Positions 43,273-53,600 of a stretch of 64,000 nucleotides of DNA are shown here, piece after piece. This stretch comes from Caenorhabditis elegans (taxonomy: Eukaryota > Nematoda > Chromadorea > Rhabditida > Rhabditidae): positions 17,795,501 through 17,859,500 of the forward strand of contig NC_003283.11 in NCBI RefSeq assembly GCF_000002985.6, written 5' to 3'. The position numbers were made by a program, and so were the translations under genes. Every line of letters begins with the position of its first letter. The first letter of the stretch is position 1. Under the pieces are notes generated by a model. The model worked only from the letters and a program-made list of their open reading frames with translations, made no database searches and was not told the origin of the DNA.

Positions 43273-44261
43273 TGATTAACAACATCCGCTCAAAATTGCG
43301 ATAATTTAGAAATTCTGTAACACTTTATTTTTAATTCTGCAAAGTTTTACGGCATATCATAGACTGAGACTTCACTAGGATACTTCTACTTTCCACTTGC
43401 TTCCTACAACAAAAGACTTCCAAAAATGAATCTCGATACGGTTTTTGTAGATATATCATTAAAATCGTTGCCGTTACTCCATGAAGTGATGTGATAATGT
43501 TGAATAGAATATCAACAAATTGTAGGCTAACACCCTGGTTTGCAATCGCAGCGCCAACTGTTGCTGGGATGAATATCACAAGAATTGGAAGTGCTATCTG
43601 AAATGATCGAAGTTTTGTGAACTAGTGAATCACTACAACTACTGTGAAATACCTGTAGATTCAAGGCTCTAATGAATTTTTTCTGCTTTTGGAGGGTATC
43701 TAGTGACACTAATTATTGGATATTGTTGATAGCTCTGTTCATTTTCACCCTTAACAATACAACGAGAACTATAATTTCCATCAAAACAAAGCATGTGAGA
43801 GCATTTTCCCGTAGAGATGTCCAATAGTTGTATCCAGAATCCATTGCGAATACTTTGGATTTATCAGGGATAATTTCACAAGCCTGAGGATTCGAATTGA
43901 ATATAATTCGCTTGGCTTTCTCTTGATCAACAGGTACTTCTAGATAGAGTAGTGTGCAATAGACGATAGCAAATATGTAATTGAATGCTAGAAATGGGTA
44001 GCGAAGATATCGCCAGGAACTTCCATTGACGAATAATACAAAGAAACGATTTTCAAACATGGAGATTATGGAGACCGGTACAACTGGAAATTTGTGATTT
44101 GCAAAAATATACTTTTTCACTATTTTTGCCTTTTTTGTTGTTTTTTTAGCCGTTTTTATTGGATTTTGGGATATTTTGACCCGACTTCGGAATGTCCCAT
44201 TTTTCCTTGTTTTTAGAAATTTGAAATTTTAGGAATTTCTGGTAGTTTCTCTTTTTTTTCT

Positions 44262-44582
44262 CCCCTAGGCCTAAGCCTAACAAATTTTGAAAAAGTCTTG
44301 AGGGTCATTTTGAAAACACCTTAAGCTCCATAACTCGGCGAGTTTTTATCGAATCAATCTGGAACTTCAGACTTTAGCTTCTTGGTGGCCGTTACGTCTC
44401 TCTGTAAAATTTCGCCTTGATCGGCCAACTGGAACCGTCTCAAAAATCAAAAAAACCGGAAAATCCTCAGCCTAAATAGCGTCAGTAGTGAGCTCACGCT
44501 CGCCACTGACGCCAAGCTTAAGCGTAGGTCTAAGCCTAAGCTTAAACCTAAGCCGTAGTCTAAGCCTACGCCAAAGCCTAAC
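44262..44582. repeat. degenerate telomere-like AAGCCTAAGC tracts
   Basis: CCCTAGGCCTAAGCCTAAC (44262-44280) and 44515-44582, with repeated AAGCCTAAGCCTACGCC- and AAACCTAAGCC-like units. They continue on the far side of the foldback at 45291-45358, so the foldback probably inserted into one tract. Confidence 0.85.
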
Positions 44583-45290
44583 TAGGGAACCGTCAGAAGG
44601 TGCCCATCGGATTTGCATATGAAATCTATGCCATTCGATAGCTCATGACTTAAAACGGTTACTCGCGAATTTTTTGCGGCAAAACTCCAGAACCAAGCTC
44701 AGGGCGGGCTTTCAAATGTCCTAACGTAGCACTCTAATGAATCACTGTAACGATTTAACGAAGAATTTTCCGATTTCACTTTGGTAGCTCATATCTCCGA
44801 AGATAAATTTTTTACAGAAAAGTCATCAACTGATAAGTTGTTGATATTGTTGTAAAGAACAAGTTTTTAGTTGAAAGTTTTTTACCGAAAAAAATTGTGT
44901 TTGAGATAAAAGCATTAGAATAGCAATAACAGCATAAAAATAACATCAACAGTTGCCGCACTTCACGCGCTTTTATATCAAACAAAAAATTGTTGGTAAA
45001 AAATTGTTTATCTAAAAACTTGTTTTTTACAAAAAGGTCAACAACTTTTTAGTTGATGACTTTTCTGTAAAAAAAATATCCACGGAGATATGAGCTACCA
45101 AAGTGAAACTGAAAAATTGGTCCTTCAAATCTTCATTACAGTGCTATTTTAGGACATTTGAAAGCCCACTGTGAGCTTGGTTCTGGAGTTTTGCCGCTAA
45201 AAATTCACGAGTAACCGTTTTAAGACATGCACTATCGAATGGCATAGGTCTCATATGCAAGTCCGATGGGCATCTTCTGACGGTTCCCTA
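44583..45290. mobile_element. foldback DNA element in srh intron 1 (708 bp)
   Basis: The ends TAGGGAACCGTCAGAAG and CTTCTGACGGTTCCCTA are inverted repeats bounded by TA. The inverted similarity runs over 200 bp inwards (GAACCAAGCTCAGGGCGG with its counterpart, TTTCACTTTGGTAGCTCATA with TATGAGCTACCAAAGTGAAA). The centre holds AACTTTTTAGTTGATGACTT and its complement. Confidence 0.9.
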
Positions 45291-45358
45291 ATAAGCCTAA
45301 GCGTAACCTCAAGCCTAAGCTCAAACCAAAGCCCAAACCTTAAGCTAAGCCTAAGCCC
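45291..45358. repeat. degenerate telomere-like tract, right side
   Basis: AAGCCTAAGCGTAACCTCAA and GCTAAGCCTAAGCCCTC. It continues the tract interrupted by the foldback at 44583-45290. Confidence 0.8.
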
Positions 45359-45860
45359 TCAAATGTACAACTCACTTTTATAAATAAGTGTGGCACCAAC
45401 GACTAGAACATCCGTGCGAATAACTTCAACCCATCGCATCAAACCTAATGCAAACCCAGCATATACAGGAGTACAAAAATACGGTTGAAAAATTAGGCTC
45501 AATGATAAATCCAAAGCTGCTGACCAAAAATGAAGGTTAAGTAGGGCCCATTTGACTGACTTCATAACAACTGGAGTTTTAAATAAGATACAATAACTTC
45601 CAAATATGTGAATTGGGACTGAGAAAGCTGAGATAATATATAAAATGTTGGAATAGCCTTGAGGAGATTCGATGAATTCCAGGATCATTTTTTTGTTAAT
45701 ATGTGATACTGACGGGAATAAAATTAAAAATTATAGATTCCTTTTGTGGGAGAATTGTAAGACTAGTTTGTCTGTGTGAAAGTTGTCAAAACAACACGGA
45801 ACGAAAAAATTTACACACTGAGCCAACAGCTTTCCAAAAAAGCGTTCTTCTTGTTAGACA

Positions 45861-45986
45861 ATGATGCATTCGTTTTTGGTGGTTGCTCAAAAATTTGTAT
45901 TTAATAAGCTGTTATCCGATAATTGGAAAGCTTTCACTTTTGCATATATAACAATTATCAGTATTACAGAAATAAAAATCATCTAG
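45861..45986 (+). other. conserved divergent open frame (copy 2, truncated by rearrangement)
   Basis: Reads MMHSFLVVAQKFVFNKLLSD then NWKAFTFAYITIISI, paralogous to the frame at 38958-38776. Homology stops at about 45967, where the sequence becomes the 3' end of the minus-strand srh gene ending at 45983. The junction is a rearrangement breakpoint. Confidence 0.4.
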
Positions 45987-48706
45987 AAAAACGTAACAAC
46001 GCCTTCCGGTTTTCTTCGCTTCGTGTTCGATACAATATTGTGACTTCCTTGACTACTTTGACAAAATATTCTCTTCACCACAGCTCTGTATGGATTCTGT
46101 AGATATATCATGATAAGTGTTGATAAGACTCCGTGAAGTGATGAGCAGATGTACACTACATTGTTGAAACCTTGATGATTGCTTATGATTGTTCTGAATA
46201 AAACACCAATGATGGTGGGAGCAAAGAGGATTATCAGGGGGATTGCGATCTGGAAATTTTAAGGCTTACTGGGTGAAAAACGTAAAAACTTCGTTCGCTG
46301 GGAAAATGTTCACGGCGATTCTAAAAAAAATGAGACCTAGAGATGTCTAAAGCTAAGTGAGCGCTTAATGGACCAACCTTATGGTAGTAGGTAAAGCCTG
46401 AAGCCCTAACAAGGGAAGTCGAAAAACTGTACTCCGGACTTTGTCATGCTATAGTTATTTTTCGATAAAAGAGTGAAAATAATGATACCTCCAAAAAATT
46501 TAGCTGCCGCGGACCAGGTTCAGCAAAGTTATGACGTTTTGAAAGTGGCTGAAACACCCTTTTAAAAAATTTCAAAAATTTCAAAAAAAAAATTTTTTTC
46601 TGAAAAGAGGAAAAAATATTTGTAAAGTATTAAAAACAGTGAAAAACATAAGCCATGCAAGTTTTAGCTCATAACTCTCAAGAAAACCCAAAAATTAATC
46701 TACAAGAAAAAGTAATTTTTGGAATTTTGCTCAAGATATGTAGATCAAGCAATGTGGTTTTTTGTCCGTGGGGAGAAAAAACGTGTATGATATATGTTTT
46801 TTTACATTTTTGAATAAGTTACAATAGTTTTTATCAACTTTCAGAATTTTTTTTTTTTTGAAAATTCGAAAGTTTTTTTGCTATGGTTTAATGTTTTTTG
46901 CTATGGTTAATGGTCAATGAATTTTTTTCGGCACTTTCAAAACGTCATAACTTTGCTGAACCTGGTCCGCGGCAGCTAAATTTTTTGGAGGTATCATTAT
47001 TTTCACTCTTTTATCGAAAAATAACTATAGCATGTCAAAGTCCGGAGTACAGTTTTTCGACTTCCTTTGTAAGCTTGAAACTCAGCCTGTGGGCCAATCC
47101 TAGCTGTCTCTAATTTTTAGAGAGGTGATATTAAATTCTATTTTTGCTGTTTCAGCTAGGTCGGCGCCGCAATCCAAAATCTTTATAGAGACAAAATCTT
47201 TATACGGAATCCCAAAAAGTGTCGAACGCAGAGCCAAGTTTGCACCAAATAGTGCGATAGGGTATAGAACTATTTTCGCATCGCTGTAAAGATTTCGGAT
47301 TGCGGCGTGAGAGATGGGAACCCTAGTTTAAGCATAAATGCGAGCAGTTAGCAAAAAATATTGTCAGTTTAAAATAAACTGCACCTGTAAGTTTAAAGCT
47401 TTAATAAAAGCTTTATGCATGTGAACTGTGTGTTTCGATAGTGACGAATGAACCTCCTTCATAACCTTATTCATATTAACCCGAATAAGCCCTACAAAAG
47501 CAAAAGCCTCTTCTAGAACCAGAACCGTGAAGATGCTCTGCTGCAGTGCAGTTCTAGTAAAATCCAAGGTGATCACAAAGATTTTCGATTCGACAGACTC
47601 GTAGTCGAAAATCTGAGGGTATTCGTGAAATACTTCAATTCGTGCATATTCTTGATTTGGAATATCTAGGATAACAGGAACACAATAGAGAATTGCCCAT
47701 AGGTAGTTGATAAAAAGAAATGGATAGCGAAAGTACCGCCATTGACTCTGTTGGGCGAAGATTTGAAAGTAACGATTCTCGAGCATTCCGATGATAGAGA
47801 CGGGTACAACTGAAAATTGTTATAACTCGGCAAGTCGGCAAATCGGAAATTTGCCGAATTTGCCGAAAATTTTTGACATTTTGCCATTGTCAGACTTTCA
47901 ATTTTAATTGGCAAAATTGTACGCATCCTATAACTGACCCTACATATATTTTGAAAAATCAGTAAATTCTGAGAAAATATCTAACATAAAGAAAACAAAT
48001 TTCAAAAGGGCACAGTTTTAAGTGCTTCCGTGTTATACAAAATCCCTTTAATAGGTTCCGGCAAATTGATATTCGGCAAACCGCAAATAGGCAATTTCTG
48101 AAGCTGAAAATTTCCGGCAAATTGGCAAAAAAATACAGGGTTGTTGCAAAAAAAAATTTGTCCAAAAACAATTTTTTTCGAATTTTCATAAAAACCAAAT
48201 AATTGCCGAAAATGTAAATTTCCGGCAAATCGGAAAATCGGCAAAGTGCCGATTTGCCAAATTTACCGAACTGCAATTACCGCCCCTGGCCTGATTACTG
48301 TACTACATTTAAAATAATGAAGTTATTGGAAAAATAGCTCTAAAATTTCTCCGACGTCACAAAATTACGATATAATTGCAAAATTTAAAAACTCACATAT
48401 AAAAAGTGTAATTCCAATGTACACAAGAACGTACATATTAACTCCCAACCATGGCAAAAATCCCATTGCATAGCCAGCAAGTGCCGGAGTACATATGAAT
48501 GGTTGAGCAAAAAAGCTTATCGTTAAATCCAGAGCTGCCGACCAAAAGTGCAAGTTGAACAGGCTCCATTTGACGGATTTCATGATAACCGGAGTTTTGA
48601 ATAGTATACAATAACCTCCGAACAAATGAATTGGAAGTGAGAATCCTGTGATTATGTACAGAATTGTAGAGAAAACTCGAGGGGATCGAAGAACCGGAAG
48701 CAGCAT
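45983..48706 (-). CDS. srh-family serpentine receptor, intact, about 333 aa
   Basis: Exons 48706-48397, 47809-47385 and 46249-45983 give 334 codons with normal phases. Exon 1: MLLPVLRSPRVFSTILYIIT, PIHLFGGYCILFKTP, MKSVKWSLFNLHFWSAA, FFAQPFICTPALAGYAMG. Exon 2 opens VPVSIIGMLENRYFQIF, the conserved F of FENRY being L. Exon 3: IAIPLIILFAPTIIG, SLHGVLSTLIMIYLQNPYR, and a basic tail NTKRRKPEGVVTFF. It is the only undamaged member of the four-gene rearranged block. Both introns carry repeats (GGCAAAT in intron 1, a foldback in the 1135-nt intron 2), unlike its paralogue, whose intron 2 is 61 nt. The intron 2 insertion therefore postdates the duplication. Confidence 0.92.
46340..47125. mobile_element. 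foldback element in srh intron 2
   Basis: 46410-46560 pairs with 46935-47075 (GGAAGTCGAAAAACTGTACT, CTGCCGCGGACCAGGTTCAG, CAAAGTTATGACGTTTTGAA and complements). A looser flank, GCCCTAACAAGG, extends outwards. The centre is AT-rich. It is absent from the paralogous intron at 42283-42343. Confidence 0.85.
47150..47335. mobile_element. short TIR element, GCGCCGCAATCC termini
   Basis: CGGCGCCGCAATCCAAAATC at the left pairs with GATTTCGGATTGCGGCGTG at the right. The whole is bounded by CTAGG and CCCTAG. It lies inside the same srh intron as the preceding foldback. Confidence 0.65.
47825..48290. repeat. GGCAAATCGG repeat in srh intron 1
   Basis: Same repeat and same relative position as 41330-41660. 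It includes CTCGGCAAGTCGGCAAATCG and GGTTGTTGCAAAAAAAAATTTG, also found at 41465-41475 in the paralogue. Confidence 0.85.
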
Positions 48707-49139
48707 TGAAGTGTGAAGGAAGTGTGAGAAAAGGATAATAAAAAAAGTTACAAGGAAATGAAAAAGGTCTCAGAGCTAACAATGTTAGGCATAATTAGGT
48801 GTTTTTTGTTATTGCACCTGAGAAAACGGAACACCAACGATGCTTGGTGTGCTAAATATAAGTATACTTTGCAGGTGTGGTGATCTTCCAGCGCAAAATG
48901 TTTTAATTTTCTAAAATTTCGTTTTCCACCTTTCAAATTAAAAACGTGAACAAAAGTACAGAACGAAGCATTCATTGTTACAAGTTCCTACAAATCGTTC
49001 CAAAATTCACGCTTTTGTGCTTAATTGAAATTTAGAGAATTAAAACATTTTGGGGAAGAACGAAACCCATAAGAGTACCTCAATTTTCAAATTTCCAACT
49101 TAGTTTTTGAGGAGGGGACGAAACCTAGGTTAATAATGG
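48707..49139. promoter_or_regulatory. upstream region of the minus-strand srh gene, conserved with 40735-40905
   Basis: 48720-48890 matches the upstream region of the plus-strand paralogue, including TTGCACCTGAGAAAACGGAA and TGTTAGGCATAATTAGGTGT. Similarity ends at about 48890. The remaining 250 bp shows nothing recognisable. Confidence 0.5.
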
Positions 49140-49365
49140 AGTATCCACGAGTAATCAGCTAGCGTGGTTTCCCTCATAAATCGAAATGGCAGAGTTTGCC
49201 GAACTAGGCCATTTTGGGTCGGAGAGATTTTGTGTAGATTTACGGCGCGTTGCGTGTCGCGTCGCGGCTCGATTTTAGTTGTAAAACTGAATGTATTTGC
49301 CCGTGTGGAGTACACGGCACTTTTCCACGCGTTGTCCGGCAGGCGATTGTCAATGGAGCGCGAAA
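49140..49365. repeat. dispersed repeat containing GCGTTGCGTGTCGCGTCGCG
   Basis: A GC-richer block with GATTTACGGCGCGTTGCG, GTGGAGTACACGGCACTTTT and GGCAGGCGATTGTCAATGGA. I recognise the style as a high-copy C. elegans dispersed repeat; the name is not recalled. Confidence 0.7.
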
Positions 49366-49737
49366 ATTCAAAAATTAAATTTTAATTTTGAAGAAAACTT
49401 TATTGATCTGTTTTCGATATCAGGATTCTATCTAAAATATATTATTATTACAGAGAATTTCAAAAAAAGTGAAGTAAAATTAGCGTTTTTCAGTTGAAAA
49501 CAGTAGTTGTGCATTTATAATTTTGTTGAAAAATTAAATTATTTTGTTCCTAAAATTTCCAAATAAAATTGGTTGCATCCTTTAGTTTTTTGCAAAAAAA
49601 ACATATTTTTAATGAAAAATCGATGAAAATTTACAGAAATCTATTCTAAAAGGGATGAAAACCAAAAAAAAAACATATATTTTTTAATGAAATTGTAATC
49701 ATGGTGCATCGAAAAACTTTGAAAGTTATTAAAACTC
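49366..49737. other. AT-rich intergenic, nothing recognised
   Basis: Low-complexity A/T sequence with no coding signal or repeat family recognised. Confidence 0.5.
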
Positions 49738-50045
49738 CACGTGCTCGCTGGCTGTCTCAAAATTCACGTTTTCTCGCGGAGGAGAAAACTTGAGAAATGT
49801 GAGAAAATGGCCTAGAAAATCCTGGAAGAAGAGAATTCCTCGTCCACAGCCAAAACAGCGTGTGAAAGAAGAGATGCAGACGGCAAAACGGTTATTCTTT
49901 GCGTTTTTCACGTCCAGAGATAAAAGTAGTATCTGCGTCTCTCACGCCCAATGGATAGCGAGAGTTGGCGCCAACGTGAATTCTCAATGAGGCGCGTTTG
50001 CTTCAAAATTATGCAAAAGGACAGCCAGCGACCACGTGAAACTCG
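49738..50045. repeat. inverted-repeat element, CCACGTGCTCGCTGGCTGTC
   Basis: The left CCACGTGCTCGCTGGCTGTC and the right GACAGCCAGCGACCACGTG pair, and AAAATTCACGTT has a counterpart AACGTGAATTCT. The interior has ordinary GC content. Weak inner pairing suggests an old element. Confidence 0.65.
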
Positions 50046-50158
50046 GTCAACAAAATTCGCCGAGCTCGGCAAATTCGGCAAATTTGCCGAACAGCCCTGA
50101 TTCATTTCTTAACTCTCTTCTTAAATTTTCCCTTTGCTCTCTGCTTCCACCCAAATAT

Positions 50159-50228
50159 CCGGTGGCTCAATCGGTTAAGCATCCACCATCCACTCAAAAG
50201 GCCACGAGTTCGACTCCCCTATGTGGTT
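50159..50228 (+). repeat. tRNA-like sequence with A- and B-boxes (pseudogene or SINE)
   Basis: GGTGGCTCAATCGGTTAAGC fits the pol III A-box and GAGTTCGACTCC the B-box, at tRNA-like spacing. The acceptor and T stems do not pair well, so I do not call a functional tRNA. Confidence 0.4.
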
Positions 50229-50686
50229 TTTAAAATTTGCCATTCAAATATTCATTTCACAAAGAAATTTGGTGGGGGAAAGAACTTATTCACTGCAAGT
50301 ACCGAAAATCACAAATTATGACGTCACACAAAGTGCATGACGTCATAAAATTGGAATTTCAAGTCCATTTACAGCGAAATTAAGCGGTAAAACATGGGGG
50401 GAAAACAATAAAAGTGGCAATAATAAATAAATATTTGTGGGGGAAAGGAACACAATTAGTACGGGGGGGTCTCCAACGGGGAAATTTCGACAGGATGTGC
50501 GGGGGCGGCGGATCACAATATTTTTTGGTGTTCGAAGGGCGGCGGAAAAACGGAAAGAAAATGATTATTTTTCTATTCTCTCACAAATAAAATTCCAAAT
50601 TAAAAAAAAAGAAACGGTGGGGGAGGAATAGGAAATTCAAATGAAGCGAGTAGGAGGTATTGAAGGAAATCTGGAGGTGAAGCTTC
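50229..50686. other. 3' flank of the coiled-coil gene
   Basis: Probably contains the 3' UTR of the minus-strand gene ending at 50687. It is G-rich on the plus strand around 50440-50640. A short inverted TGACGTCA-like pair lies at 50320-50345. No other feature is seen. Confidence 0.4.
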
Positions 50687-53600
50687 TTATGCCAATTGTG
50701 CTCTCAGAGCATCCAACTCTTCCTGATGACGGCGTTCTTGTTCGTCATTCAGTTGGTCGATCAGCTCGAGATGGTCTTTCTGCAAAATTTCGAGAGTTTT
50801 TTTTGGGGGAAAAATCGGAATTTTTCTCTAAATAATTCAAATTTTTAGTTTTTTGTCACGAAAATAGGTAACTTTTTCGACAAAATTTTAGGATTTTTTT
50901 TTAAAGTTTTTTTAGTCAAAAATCTGCATTTTTCGTGAAAAATGAGTGAAAATTTAGAATTTTGGCATAAAAATTGGAAAATTTCCTATTTTTATCGAAT
51001 TTTTTTTAGCTTAAAAACCAAGATTTTCGGCCAAAGATGAAAATCTCAGTTTTTTTTTTCGATATTTCAGAAAAATTTATAAAATTTGGTCAGAATGCCA
51101 ATTATTTTGTGAAAATATTGAGAAATTCGTAGCTTCCGGTCTCATAAATTTTTTTTCCAAGGTTTTTTTAAAAAAATGAAAGCCTCAATTTTACTAAAAT
51201 TCTAGAAATTCTATTTATCGGCTAATTTCAATTTTCACGCAAAAAAATCAAGAAAATTCTACTCGAAAGTCACAAAATTCGTCAATTTTCAGCTTTTTCG
51301 TTATGAAAACCTCCAATTTTGACATTTTTCGATCGAAAAACTATTGCTTCAGTAAAATTTAGAGCATTCCGAGTTTTTTGGGCCAAAAATGAAATTTCGA
51401 GCATTTTATATCACTTTTTGAACTGAAAACCGGTTTTTCTAGCTACATTTGCCAGTTTTTCAGCGAAAAATGACAAATTTGAGCTGAGGTGGTCTTTCTG
51501 CAAAATTTCGAGAGATTTTTGGGGGAAAAATCGGAATTTTTGGATCTTTTCCATGAAAAATTCTGAAAAGTTTTTTTTATGGGAAAAAAAATTGAATTTT
51601 TAGCCATTTTAAGCCAATAAAACTGTAAAATTTCAACATTTTTTGGTCCAAAATAGTCGGAATTGTATGTTTTTTTCAAAACATTTTTCAGAAAATTTTT
51701 GAAGATTCCGAGTATTTTGAGCTGAAAATCAACTTTTCGTTGAAAAATTCGAAATTTTTTAGCTTTTGGGGCTAAAAATCAGAATTTTTCAGTTTTTACA
51801 AATAAAAATCGGAATTTTTTCACGAAAAAATTGAATTTTGAGCCAAAAACAGTAAAATTCCGACAAGAAAAAATTAAAAATTTGAGGAATTTTAGGAATT
51901 TTGCACTTTTTTCTAAATAATTTTTGGAGATAAATTTCGGAAATTCCGAATTTTATGGGTTTAAAATCGATTTTGTTTTTTATCAAGTTTTTCGGCTAAA
52001 AATGAAAATCGCAGCTTTTTTGTTCAAAATTTAAAAAAAATTATAGATTTCGGCTTAAAAAATCATTTTTCCTAAAGTTTTCAATTTTTCTCGAAATTTT
52101 GAGAATTTCTGTATAAATTGAGAGAGAGCTTTACGTCCGAAAATCTTTATCATTATTTTTAAACAACCAAAAAGCTGCTTTTCGGCTCAAAACTGATATT
52201 TTTGCGCAAATTTATTCGATTTTTTTGTTCTATAATCAAATTTCAGTGCTTTTTGGGATAAAAATCATCAATTTTTCACAAAAAATATGCAAAAATTGCT
52301 TCAATTTTCTCAATTTTTAAGCTTTTTCAATCGAAAAAAAAAAACAATTTTTCAGCGAAATTTTCACATTTTTGACGAGAAAATCTCAATTTTCAGTGAA
52401 AAATGACAAATTTGAGCTGAAATTTCCAAATTTTCAGCCATTTTTCATCCAAAAAATCCGTGCAGTACCATAGCTTTAAGAGCCTTCCAGCATTCTCCTT
52501 CATTTGTGGATCGAGCAGCAGCAGTTGAAGCCGCTGGAGCAGCAGCCGTACATTTTGGTGCTTTTTGAGCTTTTGTTGGAGCAACAACTGAAGCCGCTGG
52601 AGCAGAAGCTTTCGAATCCAAATCCTTCTTGATTCCGCTTACCGATTCGTTCAACCATTCGTAGTAACGCTGAAAATTTAAGAATTTTCAAATTTTTCGG
52701 TGGAAATCGTCAAAAAATCCTTTTTTTTTTCAGCGAAAATTGCACAATTTTCATGGATTTTAGTGTTTTTAAAATGGAAAGATTTTATAGGAAAATCGGC
52801 AAAAATTTGAGATTTTCATTGAAAATTCGATATTTCAGCGATTTTTGAGACTTTTATGTGAAAATCGATGAAAAAATCGATATTTCTAGGTTTTTACATA
52901 AAAATTTTGAAATTTCCGTTAATTTTTTGAGCCCAAAATTTCAAGCTTTTCCGGACAAAAAATCTCAGTTTTCAACATTTTATGCTTGAAAATGCTCCGA
53001 TTCCCATGAATTTCGAGGTGTAATTTCTTAATTTTCCCGGAATTTTGTAGAAATTGGCAAAAAAAAAATCAGATTTTCCTGCGAATTTCAGCGCGAAAAT
53101 TGCACAATTTTCATGGATTTTGATGGAAATTTTCAAATTTTTGGCAATTTTGAGCCCAAAAAATGTCTGAAATAATCAGAAATCGCCCGGATTTTGCAAA
53201 TTTTCATAGAAATCCACAATTTTAATGTAAAATCTCGCGATTTTTCAATAATTTCCATCAGATTTTGCTGAAAATTGTGCAATTTTCGCGCTGAAATTCG
53301 CAGGAAAATCCGATTTTTGCCGATTTCTACAAAATTACGGGGAAAATTAAGAAATTACACCTCGAAATTCATAGGAATCGGAGCATTTTCAAGCATAACA
53401 TGTTGAAAACTGAGATTTTTTGTCCGGAAAAGCTTGAATTTGAAATTTTGGGCTCAAAAAGTTGCGGAAAATTTCAAAATTTTCATGTAAAAACCCAGAA
53501 ATATCGATTTTTTCATTGATTTTCACATAAAAGTCTCAAAAATCGCTGAAATATCGAATTTTCAATGAAAATCTCAAATTTTTGTCGATTTTCCTATGAA

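Larger units (their letters stand above)
43331..45688 (-). pseudogene. srh pseudogene, single nonsense codon in exon 2
   Basis: On the minus strand, exons 45688-45376, 44083-43653 and 43597-43331 give 337 codons in register. Exon 1: MILEFIESPQGYSNILYIIS, PIHIFGSYCILFKTP, FQPYFCTPVYAGFALG. Exon 2 opens VPVSIISMFENRFFVLF. Exon 3 has IALPILVIFIPATVG, SLHGVTATILMIYLQKPYR and a 23-residue tail ending CRKTLQN. The sole lesion I see is TAA at 43713-43715 after NRAINNIQ, where the paralogue has TCA. Truncation there removes helices 6 and 7. It could be a recent null allele, or the change could be polymorphic. Intron 1 carries a 708-bp foldback and telomere-like tracts. Confidence 0.9.

Noticed and set aside
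5200-48900. CACGTG-type E-box close upstream of srh genes, as described for receptors expressed in ADL
   Set aside because: I looked within about 200 bp upstream of each srh start by eye and found no convincing match; the CACGTG pair at about 25640 is downstream of a gene and far from the next start.
50159-50228. Functional tRNA at the A/B-box match
   Set aside because: Acceptor and T stems fail to pair; kept only as a tRNA-like repeat.
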